Under the pieces are notes generated by a model that was given only the letters and a program-made list of their open reading frames with translations, was not told the origin of the DNA and did no database searches. Shown here piece by piece: positions 1 to 8,241 of a stretch of 64,000 nt of DNA; position 1 is the first letter of the stretch; every line of letters begins with the position of its first letter. Source of the stretch: Robertmurraya sp. FSL R5-0851 (lineage in GTDB: Bacteria; Bacillota; Bacilli; Bacillales; Cytobacillaceae); NCBI RefSeq assembly GCF_038002965.1, contig NZ_JBBOOE010000002.1, positions 434,001 to 498,000 on the forward strand, read 5' to 3'. Both the position numbers and the translations under genes were made by a program.

Positions 1-137
1 TATGTGGATCGAGGAATACCTATGATTTTAAGCACCTTTGAAATCGAGTAGCCTTTTTGAATCCATTTGTTAGCTACTTCATGCTTTTCAGCAAGTGAGG
101 GTTTTTCTTTTTTATAAGATCCCTCAGGATCGCTATT
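1..137 (-). CDS. IS3-family transposase OrfB, N-terminal part only
   Basis: The reading frame in the -1 phase of orfA opens at about 137 and runs off the window. It matches the first residues of the OrfB encoded at 7267-8241, up to the GIPRSTYYY segment. The DDE catalytic domain lies outside the window, so nothing can be said about the integrity of this copy. Confidence 0.8.
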
Positions 138-385
138 TCAAGGTCTTTTTCACCTAATAACATTTTAAGTTTTTCATTTTCTTTGGATAATTCTTTGGAG
201 TCTATATCTGGCAGCACAGCCACATCTACTTCACCAAATTTACCATCTTTGTATTCACGAACCCAGCGACTAACCATATTGGGATTCAGATCATACCGGC
301 GAGCTACAAGGGTATTCTTCCCTGTGTCTTGGGCTTCCTTGATGACTTGTAATTTAAATTCTTTAGAATGTTTTATTCGTTTCAT
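74..385 (-). CDS. IS3-family transposase OrfA
   Basis: A 103-residue protein with an N-terminal helix-turn-helix (residues about 10-45, RRYDLNPNMVSRWVREY) and a C-terminal leucine-zipper-like helix (about 65-95), the usual IS3 OrfA layout. OrfA binds the element ends and is the N-terminal half of the OrfAB transposase made by -1 frameshifting; the A AAA AAG slippery site lies at 107-113 on this strand. A good ribosome binding site (AAGGAGG) precedes the ATG. It is identical to the copies at 7019 and 18245. Confidence 0.93.
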   Translation of the reverse strand: MKRIKHSKEFKLQVIKEAQDTGKNTLVARRYDLNPNMVSRWVREYKDGKFGEVDVAVLPDIDSKELSKENEKLKMLLGEKDLEIAILRDLIKKKNPHLLKSMK

Positions 386-463
386 GATGTCAGCCTCCTT
401 GGTACATTAAGCAGTATAATAAATATTACTCTTATTGTCCAAGTTCATTTTGGGGCTTATGAG

Positions 464-675
464 TATGGTCAATCTTTGTTTTGGGATATACCGCTTTTTA
501 CATACTTAATCTATCGATTACTGATATCCCCTTCTTAGTGTTTTATCTTATGGTGTTGGTTGTCTTTATTGCTCTATCTATTATTGGTTTAAAGAAATCT
601 AGACAGTTACAAGAGTTACGACAAGAACTATATCCAAAAGTGTTAAATGACCTTATTAAGATAGTTGAAGAGTAG
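464..675 (+). pseudogene. Membrane protein gene, 5' end removed by IS3 copy A
   Basis: The frame is open directly from the IS edge to a stop at 675, with no start or ribosome binding site. The 70 or so residues contain two hydrophobic segments (around FVLGYTAFYILNL and LVFYLMVLVVFIALSIIGL), then a basic tail (KKSRQLQELRQEL). This is the C-terminal part of an integral membrane protein whose front half lies beyond the IS or is lost. A terminator follows at once, supporting it as a former gene end. Family not recognised. Confidence 0.55.
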
Positions 676-680
676 AATTG

Positions 681-726
681 AAAAAAGCGGATATCTCATT
701 ATGGTGAGTACATCCGCTTTTACTTT
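681..726. terminator. Intrinsic terminator, probably bidirectional
   Basis: A hairpin with stem AAAAGCGGAT / ATCCGCTTTT has A-runs before and T-runs after. It closes the truncated membrane protein gene (+) and sits just below the broken 110-residue gene (-). Confidence 0.8.
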
Positions 727-889
727 TTTATTAGAAATTCTCCTTAACTAACCTCAAAGGATTGCTGAAGTTAAATGGTCTAACGTTTCCCTTCCCTCTT
801 CCGAATCAAGGAAAAATACTTTCAAATCATCTAAGGTAAAAAAAGTGGTCTCTACTTTAGATTCATAGTTTGGAACATCTATTATAGGT

Positions 890-2293
890 CACTAGTGTTG
901 CACTAATTTAATTTCAATATTAAAAAGACTCAAAATCTTCACTAATTTTATTTTGTGCAAAGAAAAAGTCCTTTATAATGGATAAGTCAGGTGGTAACCC
1001 GTCCAAATCCACTAAAAAGGACACACGCATGGACAAGATTACACGAAAAACTTCATTTGGGCAATGGTTTTCAGCCATGAATCTTCAATTAATTGAAGAT
1101 CAGGTGAAAATCAAGAAATTAGACTATTATACAAAAAAGTTAAGGACAGAGTCCTTCCTGAAACTGCTGCTCTTTGCGCAGCTAGTTGAAGTCGAGAGCC
1201 TGCACGCTCTTGGTGATTGTCTTTTTGACGAACAGCTTCAAAAGGGAATTGAACTAGATTCGATCAGTATTTCTCAGTTATCTCGACGGTTAAACAGCTT
1301 AAATCCAGATCTGTTTCAACTTCTTTTCCTCGATTTAGTGGGGCGGATTCACGCCAAAACCCACTATACAAAACTGGTTATGCCTTTGAAAATCATTGAT
1401 TCGAGTACATTGCCACTTAATTTGACGAATCATCGGTGGGCAAAATTTCGGAAAACTAAAGCAGGCGTAAAGTTACATCTTCGTCTTGTCTTCATGGAAA
1501 AGGGATCTTCCTATCCGGAAAAAGCCGTCATCACCAAAGCCAGTGAACATGACCGAGGTCAGTTGGAGGTTCTGGTCGATGACAAAGAATGCATGTATGT
1601 GTTTGACAGAGGATATCTGGACTACGAGCGCTTTGACCGTATGACGGATGATGGATACTTTTTTCTCTCTAGACTACGCAAAAACGCTGTGATCCGAGAA
1701 GTCAGTGATTTTCCATTACCTGATGATTCATCTGTTTTGTCTGATCAAATGGTGTTGCTCGGAAGCACACAAAACCGTACAGAGAATTACTTCCGTCTTC
1801 TAAAAGTGGCTGATTCAAAAGGGAATCTGCTTCACCTCATCACAAACCGTTTTGATTTGAGCGCAGAAGAAATTTCAGAGATGTACAAGGCCCGCTGGGC
1901 CATTGAACTTTTTTTCAAATGGATCAAGCAGCACTTAAACATCAAAAAGTTCTACGGCCAAAGCGAGTGGGCGATACAGAATCAGGTGTTCATCGCGTTA
2001 ATCGTCTATTGTCTCAATGTTCTCGCGCAGATCGAGACGGACAGCAAGAGGAAAATTCTGCAGATTAGCCGATATTTAAAGGCAGCATTGTGGAAGCCGG
2101 CTACGATCTGGATTCGAAAAATAGAAGGAAAGGCTGTTCCTTAATCAGCCAAACTGTCGGTGTCACCTCAGTCTAATTGTAAAATAATTTCCAAATGGAT
2201 AGAGCCACCTTTGTATGGGTATTTCCTTTTTTGGCTCCAAATAAGGAAAATAATTAAACTGAAAATTTAAATATTATTCATGCAACACTAGTG
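890..2293 (+). mobile_element. IS4-family element (IS4Bsu1-like), copy 1
   Basis: The element is 1404 bp, bounded by CACTAGTGTTGCA-type inverted repeats (the outer 8 bp, CACTAGTG, are themselves palindromic). It is flanked by the 9-bp direct duplication ATTATAGGT at 881-889 and 2294-2302. It encodes one transposase. The identical copy 2 is at 42959-44362 and a diverged copy 3 at 57377-58782. Confidence 0.96.
1029..2144 (+). CDS. IS4-family DDE transposase
   Basis: A 371-residue DDE transposase that moves the element by cut and paste. The first aspartate is in the KIIDSSTLPL segment, the second in CMYVFDRGYLDYERF, and the glutamate lies in the YREK-like region YKARWAIELFFKWIKQHL. I chose the ATG at 1029 (MDKITRKTSFGQWF) because the diverged copy at 57519 starts there. 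An in-frame ATG at 978 would add 17 residues with no counterpart. Protein identical to that of copy 2. Confidence 0.95.
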   Translation: MDKITRKTSFGQWFSAMNLQLIEDQVKIKKLDYYTKKLRTESFLKLLLFAQLVEVESLHALGDCLFDEQLQKGIELDSISISQLSRRLNSLNPDLFQLLFLDLVGRIHAKTHYTKLVMPLKIIDSSTLPLNLTNHRWAKFRKTKAGVKLHLRLVFMEKGSSYPEKAVITKASEHDRGQLEVLVDDKECMYVFDRGYLDYERFDRMTDDGYFFLSRLRKNAVIREVSDFPLPDDSSVLSDQMVLLGSTQNRTENYFRLLKVADSKGNLLHLITNRFDLSAEEISEMYKARWAIELFFKWIKQHLNIKKFYGQSEWAIQNQVFIALIVYCLNVLAQIETDSKRKILQISRYLKAALWKPATIWIRKIEGKAVP

Positions 2294-2502
2294 ATTATAG
2301 GTAAATGAAAAATAACAAATGAACCCTCTTTTCCGCTAGCATAAATCTGATAGTGGTGATCTTTTCCCTTTTGTATGGGAATTTCACTGTACGTACACTT
2401 TACTACGTTTAATAATAAATAAGGATATATACTACAGTATTCTTTAAAGGCTTTTTGAAGTTCAACTGGTAATTCATCTATTGAAACTTGCTTCCCCATA
2501 TT

Positions 2503-2815
2503 AATCCCCTCACTCTACCAATATATAACAGCATTATTGACTTTTTTCCCTTTATGTAAACAATGCTAGGAATATATCGGCTAATTGAGGTTCAATTTTG
2601 ATAAAAGAATCTTTGCTATTTGTTTTATGGGCGTGTACTTAGAGTTAACCATCTGACCTACAGAGTTAGGAACAGGCTATGGCCCGTTTATTCTTCCAAT
2701 TTAATTATCTCAGGACCATTGGGGTTAACAAAGGGAATTAGAAGGGTTTATAAGGTGTTCATAAAGCAATTGATAAGTAATTTATAATTTTAGTATGATT
2801 GTGTTATAATGGTTA
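2503..2815. other. Intergenic stretch without recognised gene
   Basis: About 300 bases between the broken 110-residue gene and the antitoxin-like RNA. I see only AT-rich sequence and a likely promoter at its right end: TTATAA at 2782-2787, a 17-base gap, then TATAAT at 2805-2810. Confidence 0.5.
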
Positions 2816-2816
2816 T

Positions 2817-2962
2817 AATAAAAAAACATCAAAGTTGCTGGTAACACCTCTGATGTAAATACAATGAATTTGCCTTTCGGGGCAATCGGCTCAGGTATCA
2901 TTGAGATAGACCTTCCTTTGAATTTCTCAGGTTCGAAAAGGAAGGTCTATTTGTCTTTTTTC
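2817..2962 (+). ncRNA. Type I antitoxin-like RNA (RatA/SR4-like architecture)
   Basis: A promoter-like TATAAT at 2805-2810 precedes a leader with a short stem ACATCA/TGATGT (from 2825) and a strong terminator hairpin at 2906-2918/2938-2950 (ATAGACCTTCCTT paired with AAGGAAGGTCTAT), followed by a T-run. A holin-like toxin frame lies convergently on the minus strand, overlapping this 3' end. That layout is known from Bacillus toxin/antitoxin pairs of the txpA/ratA and bsrG/SR4 kind. A sibling RNA is at 21811. RNA start and function are inferred. Confidence 0.55.
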
Positions 2963-3058
2963 ACAAGTGTCACAATTGCTACGACTACTCCGACAAATGT
3001 TAAAGTAAACATACCAAAGGTTAATTGCCAAGGTTAATGCGTCTTGTATGGACACCAT
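2947..3058 (-). pseudogene. Holin-like (Hol_Tox) peptide toxin with one-base frameshift
   Basis: After a strong AGGGGGTGA ribosome binding site, an ATG (3056-3058) starts MVSIQDALTLAI. One extra base near 3023 then shifts the frame; omitting it gives a continuation to TFGMFTLTFVGVVVAIVTL and KKDK at the stop 2947-2949. Total length is 112 bases, one more than a multiple of three. A short polar start, one membrane span and a lysine-rich end are typical of type I membrane toxins. It is either inactivated or carries a sequencing error. Confidence 0.6.
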
Positions 3059-3247
3059 CTACTCACCCCCTTTCTCTTGTGGGGTGAGCCGACCTTCCCT
3101 CGAAAGCCTATTCAATTGTATTTCCTTCATTATAACATAGAATTTTTGAAGCGGTGTGTGGGCTAAATGCCCATTAATTATCCTGTTTGGTTAGAAAATA
3201 TCTGGAATAGAAAAGGAATAAATTTTTCTTTCATTCCTTTACACGTT

Positions 3248-3397
3248 TCACTTCAATATGAGTGGTTCTTTTAAAATTTTTGATACATGGCCAACAAACT
3301 CCCTAATGGGGTACTCAATATGCTTTTCAGGTTGAGTAAATGTATAACCTCTTTCCTTTAATAACTTAATTAAATCTGTAATTCCAATGGCACCCAT
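3248..3397 (-). CDS. Small hypothetical protein (49 residues)
   Basis: The ATG at 3395-3397 has AGGAAA about nine bases upstream. The frame overlaps the last 32 bases of the CoiA-like gene in another phase and runs to a stop at 3248. The product begins MGAIGITDLIKLLKERGYTF and looks like a small helical soluble protein. Overlap with the upstream gene suggests translational coupling. No family recognised. Confidence 0.45.
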   Translation of the reverse strand: MGAIGITDLIKLLKERGYTFTQPEKHIEYPIREFVGHVSKILKEPLILK

Positions 3398-4757
3398 TAC
3401 TTATATTTCCTAGTTCGCTTAATATAGTCTCTTTCCAGGCTCTAGTACCACCTAAAATATAGGTTTCACCAGTAATTGAGTGATTAACAATACGTTCTAT
3501 CAGCTCTCTTTCCTTTTTCCGTTTTCTTTTGTAATCTGTCGATTCTTCGACATTTACAGGAAGCAAGTTCAAATAAGCAGCTAAATTCCAAATACCTTCA
3601 GGTGTTGGGGAAACATCTTGGTGATTTCTATTTGGATTTCCCCATTTTGCAATTACCCTTTTTTCAGTCTCTTCATATGTCTCATTAAAAATAGACCCTC
3701 TCTCATTAGAGTACTCAATCGGATGATCATCTATTGAAGCTTCAGAGGTGTTTTTCTTTTGTTGCTGCTCTAACTGTTTCTTTAAAATCCGTTCTTGCTC
3801 CTCCTTGAACTTAATTTCATCAAGTTCTTTGAAAAGCTTTTCCGTTGTATCCATTCGTTCAAGGTTCTCATTCTCCCCGAAAAGGTTAAACTCCATGTGT
3901 TCAGGATCAATAGAGAGGGCATTTTCTAATGAAATATAAATAGGTTCTGCTAAAAGTCGGGCATTATTACTATCTAATAATAGATAACGTAAGATGGTAG
4001 CCTCTCTCTTTGTTGGATTAATGTAAGTGATACTTTTAGGAAAATAATGCAATACCGTGTCACCGACTAAGACTTTTATGAGTTCTGGAGGAAGAGCCTT
4101 AATATAGTCTTGCCAATCCAAATCTTCTGAGGTAATTACACTTGAATCAATTTCCGTTTGAACAAAAGTCGTATAAGGAAGGCCAGATTTATACGCTAAC
4201 CATTCATCATCTATGAAGAAATGTGCTTTGAAATTATTCTGCTCGTAAATTTCTTTACGCTTTTCTACATTTTTTGAATACGCTGTATTGGTTCTAATAC
4301 CAGTTAAATAGTCAATAGCCCATACATCGCCATTTGGATGCTTTATGATGAAATCGGGAACTATAGATAAAATCGTTCGATATAGATATCCGGGTTCTAC
4401 CGTTAATCCAAGGGGTTTAGATTGCCCCTCTAAAATGGTACGGATGATAGTTTTGCCCAGTATATGTTTTCTTGGTTCTTCATAAGTGCTAATTTTCTTT
4501 TCATATTTTTTATAGTTTTCACTATAAGAACATTCGGATTTATCCCAATGACGAAAATAAAAATTTCGATCAAATGGTAAAACCATTTCAACTGGTGAAT
4601 CACAACAAAGACAGTGAAATGCTTTCTTCTTTGCAAAAGAACGGTAATCCGCCTCAAGTTTAGCCTTAACGTCTACCCTTTTAAATCCCTGTTCTTCTAA
4701 TCTAATCCTTATTTCCTCAATGTTTACTAATCCATAATGAAGGATTGCAGCATTCAC
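3366..4757 (-). CDS. CoiA-like nuclease-domain protein
   Basis: A 463-residue protein. Residues about 45-75 form a zinc-finger-like segment (HCLCCDSPVEMVLPF followed by FRHW and a cysteine). Residues about 120-200 look like a PD-(D/E)xK nuclease core: IVPDFIIKHPNGDVWAIDYLTG supplies the acidic D and D-x residues, with a KRKEIYEQNN helix after it. This order matches the competence CoiA-like family, proteins linked to DNA handling in transformation or on mobile elements. The C-terminal half is charged and coiled-coil-like (KEEQERILKKQLEQQQKK). The usual catalytic lysine is not obvious, so activity is uncertain. It starts about 50 bases from a divergent, unrelated region. Confidence 0.6.
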   Translation of the reverse strand: MNAAILHYGLVNIEEIRIRLEEQGFKRVDVKAKLEADYRSFAKKKAFHCLCCDSPVEMVLPFDRNFYFRHWDKSECSYSENYKKYEKKISTYEEPRKHILGKTIIRTILEGQSKPLGLTVEPGYLYRTILSIVPDFIIKHPNGDVWAIDYLTGIRTNTAYSKNVEKRKEIYEQNNFKAHFFIDDEWLAYKSGLPYTTFVQTEIDSSVITSEDLDWQDYIKALPPELIKVLVGDTVLHYFPKSITYINPTKREATILRYLLLDSNNARLLAEPIYISLENALSIDPEHMEFNLFGENENLERMDTTEKLFKELDEIKFKEEQERILKKQLEQQQKKNTSEASIDDHPIEYSNERGSIFNETYEETEKRVIAKWGNPNRNHQDVSPTPEGIWNLAAYLNLLPVNVEESTDYKRKRKKERELIERIVNHSITGETYILGGTRAWKETILSELGNISNGCHWNYRFN

Positions 4758-4884
4758 TTCTCCACCACCTGTACAAAGTATTATCTCTATCCATTATAAC
4801 TAAAATAGACTATAGCGATAGTTATTAGCCAAACATATAACATACTATATGTTACCTATATTAATAACATATTAGATTAGGAAC

Positions 4885-5691
4885 TTATTCTAGTAGCTCT
4901 ATGGCACGATCCTGGATTATTTTAGTCAATGCCCCTCCATAATTGACCTTTAACCGATAATAAACGGATATGTACATATGAGCTAGATACTCCTCTTCAA
5001 CCATCTGTTTGTCAAAGCGGATTAAATTACCAATTCTAACCTTATTTATCCCTTGTGTTTCAATCCTTCTATAGAAGTTCACTTTATATTTTAATCCCCA
5101 TTCACTGACAAGATCACGCTGACTTTTCAAGGATAAAGGGAAACTATCTATGGGAATAACACGAGTATTGTTTTCGAAATCTTTCCAGATAAAACTATCC
5201 ATCACCCGTTGCATGTGGTTTCGGAATGAGACCGGTTGTGCTTTCTTTGCGTGATTAAGTGTAAGCAGCTTCTCTTTTATTTCAAGGACTGCAGCGGGAT
5301 CAAAATCCTTTTCATAAAATCTTTTATATGTAATTACCTTTTCTGCTTTGTTGCAAATATACTGTTCAAACTCAAAACGGTTAAACAAGATTCGTTTATT
5401 AAACAAGGGAATCATAGTTTCATCGATAATATGGTTAGTAGCATATCTCATCAGCATAAGTTTACTAACTTCTGTTATTCGAATGTGTGGAACCTCTGGA
5501 ACTATTTTTTTAATTACATACTGGTAGGAGCAACGGAGATAACTGGATACTTCCTCAACAGCTAAAGAATACCCTTTTTCAATTAACTCTATATAAGCCC
5601 GACTAATCTCAATTTGTTTTCTTCCCTCTCCTTCGAACCTGATAAGATAGGGTTCATCATATTTAAGAACCCTCTTCTTGTCTATATCCAT
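4885..5691 (-). CDS. Hypothetical protein with helix-turn-helix-like segment
   Basis: A 268-residue soluble, basic protein. Residues about 38-75 (GYSLAVEEVSSYLRCSYQYV and following) resemble a helix-turn-helix of the excisionase/MerR-like fold. The middle (FNRFEFEQYICNKAEKV) is helical. Family not recognised. It lies upstream of, and co-oriented with, the CoiA-like gene, separated by about 125 AT-rich bases, so it could be a regulator or DNA-binding partner, but nothing in the sequence proves this. Confidence 0.5.
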   Translation of the reverse strand: MDIDKKRVLKYDEPYLIRFEGEGRKQIEISRAYIELIEKGYSLAVEEVSSYLRCSYQYVIKKIVPEVPHIRITEVSKLMLMRYATNHIIDETMIPLFNKRILFNRFEFEQYICNKAEKVITYKRFYEKDFDPAAVLEIKEKLLTLNHAKKAQPVSFRNHMQRVMDSFIWKDFENNTRVIPIDSFPLSLKSQRDLVSEWGLKYKVNFYRRIETQGINKVRIGNLIRFDKQMVEEEYLAHMYISVYYRLKVNYGGALTKIIQDRAIELLE

Positions 5692-5815
5692 TATCCAATA
5701 GCTGTAAAATATTATAAAATAAGGGTAGACTTTTATATAATCGCAGATAAAATATGGGAGATAGAATGTTAGAGGTTCTATTCATTTAAGATTAGGTTTA
5801 TTAGAGTGTCCTTAA

Positions 5816-6001
5816 GGTGTAAAATACTCCTCTAAAAAGTTAAATGATACCGAATTACTATTAATTCACTGGCATGCCCCTCCTTACAATAGTTCTTCCA
5901 TAGTATGGTACCGTGGTCGGCTTAATCTAGAAGTTGAGGATGTAGGTAGAAGAGGACTGATTGAGAGGTACATCACTACAGAGGATTTGGTCTTTAATTA
6001 A
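5816..6001 (+). pseudogene. Gene fragment without start
   Basis: The frame is open from 5816 to a stop at 5999-6001. It encodes about 61 residues, including LLLIHWHAPPYNSSSIVWYR and GRRGLIERYITTEDLVF. No ATG or ribosome binding site is present. The residue composition looks protein-like rather than random, so this is probably the tail of a degraded gene. Family not recognised. Confidence 0.3.
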
Positions 6002-6036
6002 ACTAGAATTGTTAATAGGAAAGGATTGTTGGCACT

Positions 6037-6687
6037 ATGCTTTGGACACCACTATCTATTAGTCATTTAAAGTCAGCTAAACTTTTTTCTAAATTAAGTA
6101 GAAAGCTAGAGGATAATTACGATGGTAATTCATTTCCAGGCAAATCATACCAAAATTTCTCTTATGTAACTGGATGTATTTTTGCCTCAGTCGCTTTTCT
6201 ATAATCAAATATCAATGAATTATTAGCTGAAGCTATTGATGGAGATACTGCAACATTACGGCAAGCGCTAACTATTGAAGAAGTTGATGAGATTAAAATA
6301 TTAGCGAGAAAGATTAAAAGAGGAAATCTCAAACCACCAGAAAAGATGTCTCTAATATCAGCAAAATATATGGAATTTCTAAATGTGCTTGGTAAGGAGA
6401 AGATAGACCACCAACTATTCGAGGATATTAGGTTATTAATACAACTAAGGAATAGGTTAGTTCATTACAAACCGGAATGGGTTACCTCTGAAGATCCAGG
6501 TTCTATATACGATGTGGAAAAGGAATTAAGAGGAAAATTTGATGAGAGTAAACTATATTTAGGTACTGGTAACCCTTTTTATCCCGATAAATGTCTTGGT
6601 AGTGGGTGTGCAGAATGGTCTTATCAAACTGCTAAGGCTTTCGTTGATCAGTTTTATAATAAATTAGGTATTCGTCCGCTTTATTAA
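6037..6687 (+). pseudogene. HEPN-motif protein with an in-frame stop at codon 56
   Basis: The frame from ATG 6037 (AGGAAAGGA upstream) to the stop ending at 6687 is 217 codons, broken only by TAA at 6202-6204 where GAA would give AFLESNINELLAEA. The downstream part has LIQLRNRLVHYKPEW: the RNRLVH block fits the R-x4-H motif of HEPN RNases and HEPN-like toxin or defence proteins. The C-terminus is YNKLGIRPLY. A bidirectional terminator follows. Either a recent nonsense mutation inactivated it or a shorter product starts at 6346. The HEPN assignment rests on one motif. Confidence 0.55.
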
Positions 6688-6702
6688 AATCAACCATTAA
6701 GT

Positions 6703-6750
6703 AAAAAAAGCTCCTTTTACTGCAAATTCACAGTGAAAGGAGCTTTTCTT
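6703..6750. terminator. Bidirectional intrinsic terminator
   Basis: AAAAAAAGCTCCTTT pairs with AAAGGAGCTTTTCTT around a loop containing a further small stem. It separates the HEPN-motif pseudogene (+) from the exported-protein gene (-). Confidence 0.85.
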
Positions 6751-7018
6751 ATTATTTTGTTGGTTTAAATGGTGAGAAGAAGCTATATACCTTTGAAATT
6801 AATCCAATATTTTCAGTGTGATTAGATTCTAACGATTCAATCTCTTCTAGAATTACTTTCCGTTGAGTATTAATCTTTTCAACTTCAAGTCTTTCAGTAA
6901 GATTTAACTCGGTATCTTTTCGTTTTCTTTCTGCTTCTAACTCATAAGCCCCAAAATGAACTTGGACAATAAGAGTAATATTTATTATACTGCTTAATGT
7001 ACCAAGGAGGCTGACATC

Positions 7019-7330
7019 ATGAAACGAATAAAACATTCTAAAGAATTTAAATTACAAGTCATCAAGGAAGCCCAAGACACAGGGAAGAATACCCTTGTAG
7101 CTCGCCGGTATGATCTGAATCCCAATATGGTTAGTCGCTGGGTTCGTGAATACAAAGATGGTAAATTTGGTGAAGTAGATGTGGCTGTGCTGCCAGATAT
7201 AGACTCCAAAGAATTATCCAAAGAAAATGAAAAACTTAAAATGTTATTAGGTGAAAAAGACCTTGAAATAGCGATCCTGAGGGATCTTATAAAAAAGAAA
7301 AACCCTCACTTGCTGAAAAGCATGAAGTAG
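7019..7330 (+). CDS. IS3-family transposase OrfA
   Basis: A 103-residue helix-turn-helix and leucine-zipper protein, identical to the other copies in the window. AAGGAGG lies 9 bases before the ATG. It acts alone as a DNA-binding regulator and as the N-terminal part of the OrfAB fusion. Confidence 0.94.
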   Translation: MKRIKHSKEFKLQVIKEAQDTGKNTLVARRYDLNPNMVSRWVREYKDGKFGEVDVAVLPDIDSKELSKENEKLKMLLGEKDLEIAILRDLIKKKNPHLLKSMK

Positions 7331-8241
7331 CTAACAAATGGATTCAAAAAGGCTACTCGATTTCAAAGGTGCTTAAAATCATAGGTATTCCTCGATCCAC
7401 ATACTACTATCAAAAGAATTATCGTGTTGAGGAGAAAAAAGTAAGTGAGGGACGTCCAGCACCAGGTTATTCGATCCAAGAGGACGGTCAAAAGATATCA
7501 GACGAACAGATTAAAGAATTTCTACTAGAAGAGATTGCCGGTGATTGCTATAACTATGGTTATCGCAAACTCACTAAGGTCTTAAGGCGAAAATACAAAC
7601 TTAAAATTAACAAGAAAAAAGTATACCGGATTTGTAAAGAATTGGGCATCTTACGCCCACAGCGCCAAAAGAAAGTCTCATACCCTAGGAAACTAGCAAG
7701 AAATCGCATTATTACAAGATCTAATCAGCTATGGGAAGCTGACATTAAATATGGCTTTATCGAAGGTGAGGATCGCTTTTTCTTTGTCATGTCCATCATC
7801 GATGTTTATGACAGGGGCATCATTACCTATCATATGGGATTAAGCTGCACTGGAGATGATGTCAAACAGACACTGAAAAGGGCATTATTAAAACGCCAAC
7901 AATATGATGAATTGGAAAAACCTGTAATCCGAACAGACAATGGACCGCAGTTTATTTCCCATACTTTTGAAAAGTTTTGTGAAGATTCCAAAATTGAGCA
8001 CGAAAGAATTCCACCAAGAACACCAAATATGAATGCTCATATTGAGTCTTTCCATCGCATTTTTGAGGACGATTGCCTATCCAGATGGCAGTTTGAAACC
8101 TACACAGAAGCATATCAAGAAGTCATGAATTTTATGGAGTTCTACAACGAGAGACGTATGCATTCTAGTATACTAGATTTGTCACCAAAGGAATTCTATC
8201 AAAAACAAGATTCATTGGTGATCAAGGAGGTTCGGGTGTAA
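7267..8241 (+). CDS. IS3-family transposase OrfB (DDE integrase core)
   Basis: The frame opens at 7267 in the -1 phase of orfA. Ribosomes shifting at 7291-7297 would join it to OrfA; a GTG at 7369 gives the 290-residue form. It has an HTH_21-like region (YNYGYRKLTKVLRRKYKL) and an rve core with D in LWEADIKYGF, D in IRTDNGPQF and E in NAHIESFHRIFED. All catalytic residues are present. Identical to the copy at 18493. Confidence 0.94.
   Translation, partial: NSDPEGSYKKEKPSLAEKHEVANKWIQKGYSISKVLKIIGIPRSTYYYQKNYRVEEKKVSEGRPAPGYSIQEDGQKISDEQIKEFLLEEIAGDCYNYGYRKLTKVLRRKYKLKINKKKVYRICKELGILRPQRQKKVSYPRKLARNRIITRSNQLWEADIKYGFIEGEDRFFFVMSIIDVYDRGIITYHMGLSCTGDDVKQTLKRALLKRQQYDELEKPVIRTDNGPQFISHTFEKFCEDSKIEHERIPPRTPNMNAHIESFHRIFEDDCLSRWQFETYTEAYQEVMNFMEFYNERRMHSSILDLSPKEFYQKQDSLVIKEVRV
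7291..7297 (+). promoter_or_regulatory. Programmed -1 frameshift site
   Basis: The heptamer A AAA AAG sits in the correct phase within orfA (codons ATA AAA AAG), at the overlap with the orfB frame. This is the standard IS3-family signal for making OrfAB. The same site occurs at 18517-18523 and, reversed, at 107-113. Confidence 0.8.

Larger units (their letters stand above)
1..463 (-). mobile_element. IS3-family element, partial copy A (cut by window edge)
   Basis: The sequence is the reverse complement of the left part of the complete copies at 6941 and 18167. Its outer end is at 463, where CTCATAAGCCCC (read on the minus strand) begins, as in the other copies. It carries orfA and the start of orfB. 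The flank beyond 463 starts TATG. The other end lies outside the window. All copies appear identical, pointing to recent spread. Confidence 0.93.
754..2499 (-). pseudogene. Hypothetical 110-residue protein interrupted by IS4Bsu1-like element
   Basis: The 5' part (2294-2499) encodes 73 apparent residues, the last few read from the IS. Removing 890-2293 and one copy of the 9-bp duplication ATTATAGGT joins it in frame to 754-880, giving 111 codons including the stop at 754-756. The restored protein continues from HLPII into DVPNYESKVETTF and ends HLTSAIL. It starts at an ATG preceded by GGGGATTAA. No recognised family; small, soluble and mixed in charge. The clean restoration shows the gene was intact before a recent insertion. 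Confidence 0.8.

Noticed and set aside
6994..7221. Minus-strand 75-codon frame inside the IS3 orfA copies
   Set aside because: Repeated in every IS copy only because it lies opposite orfA; no start signal.
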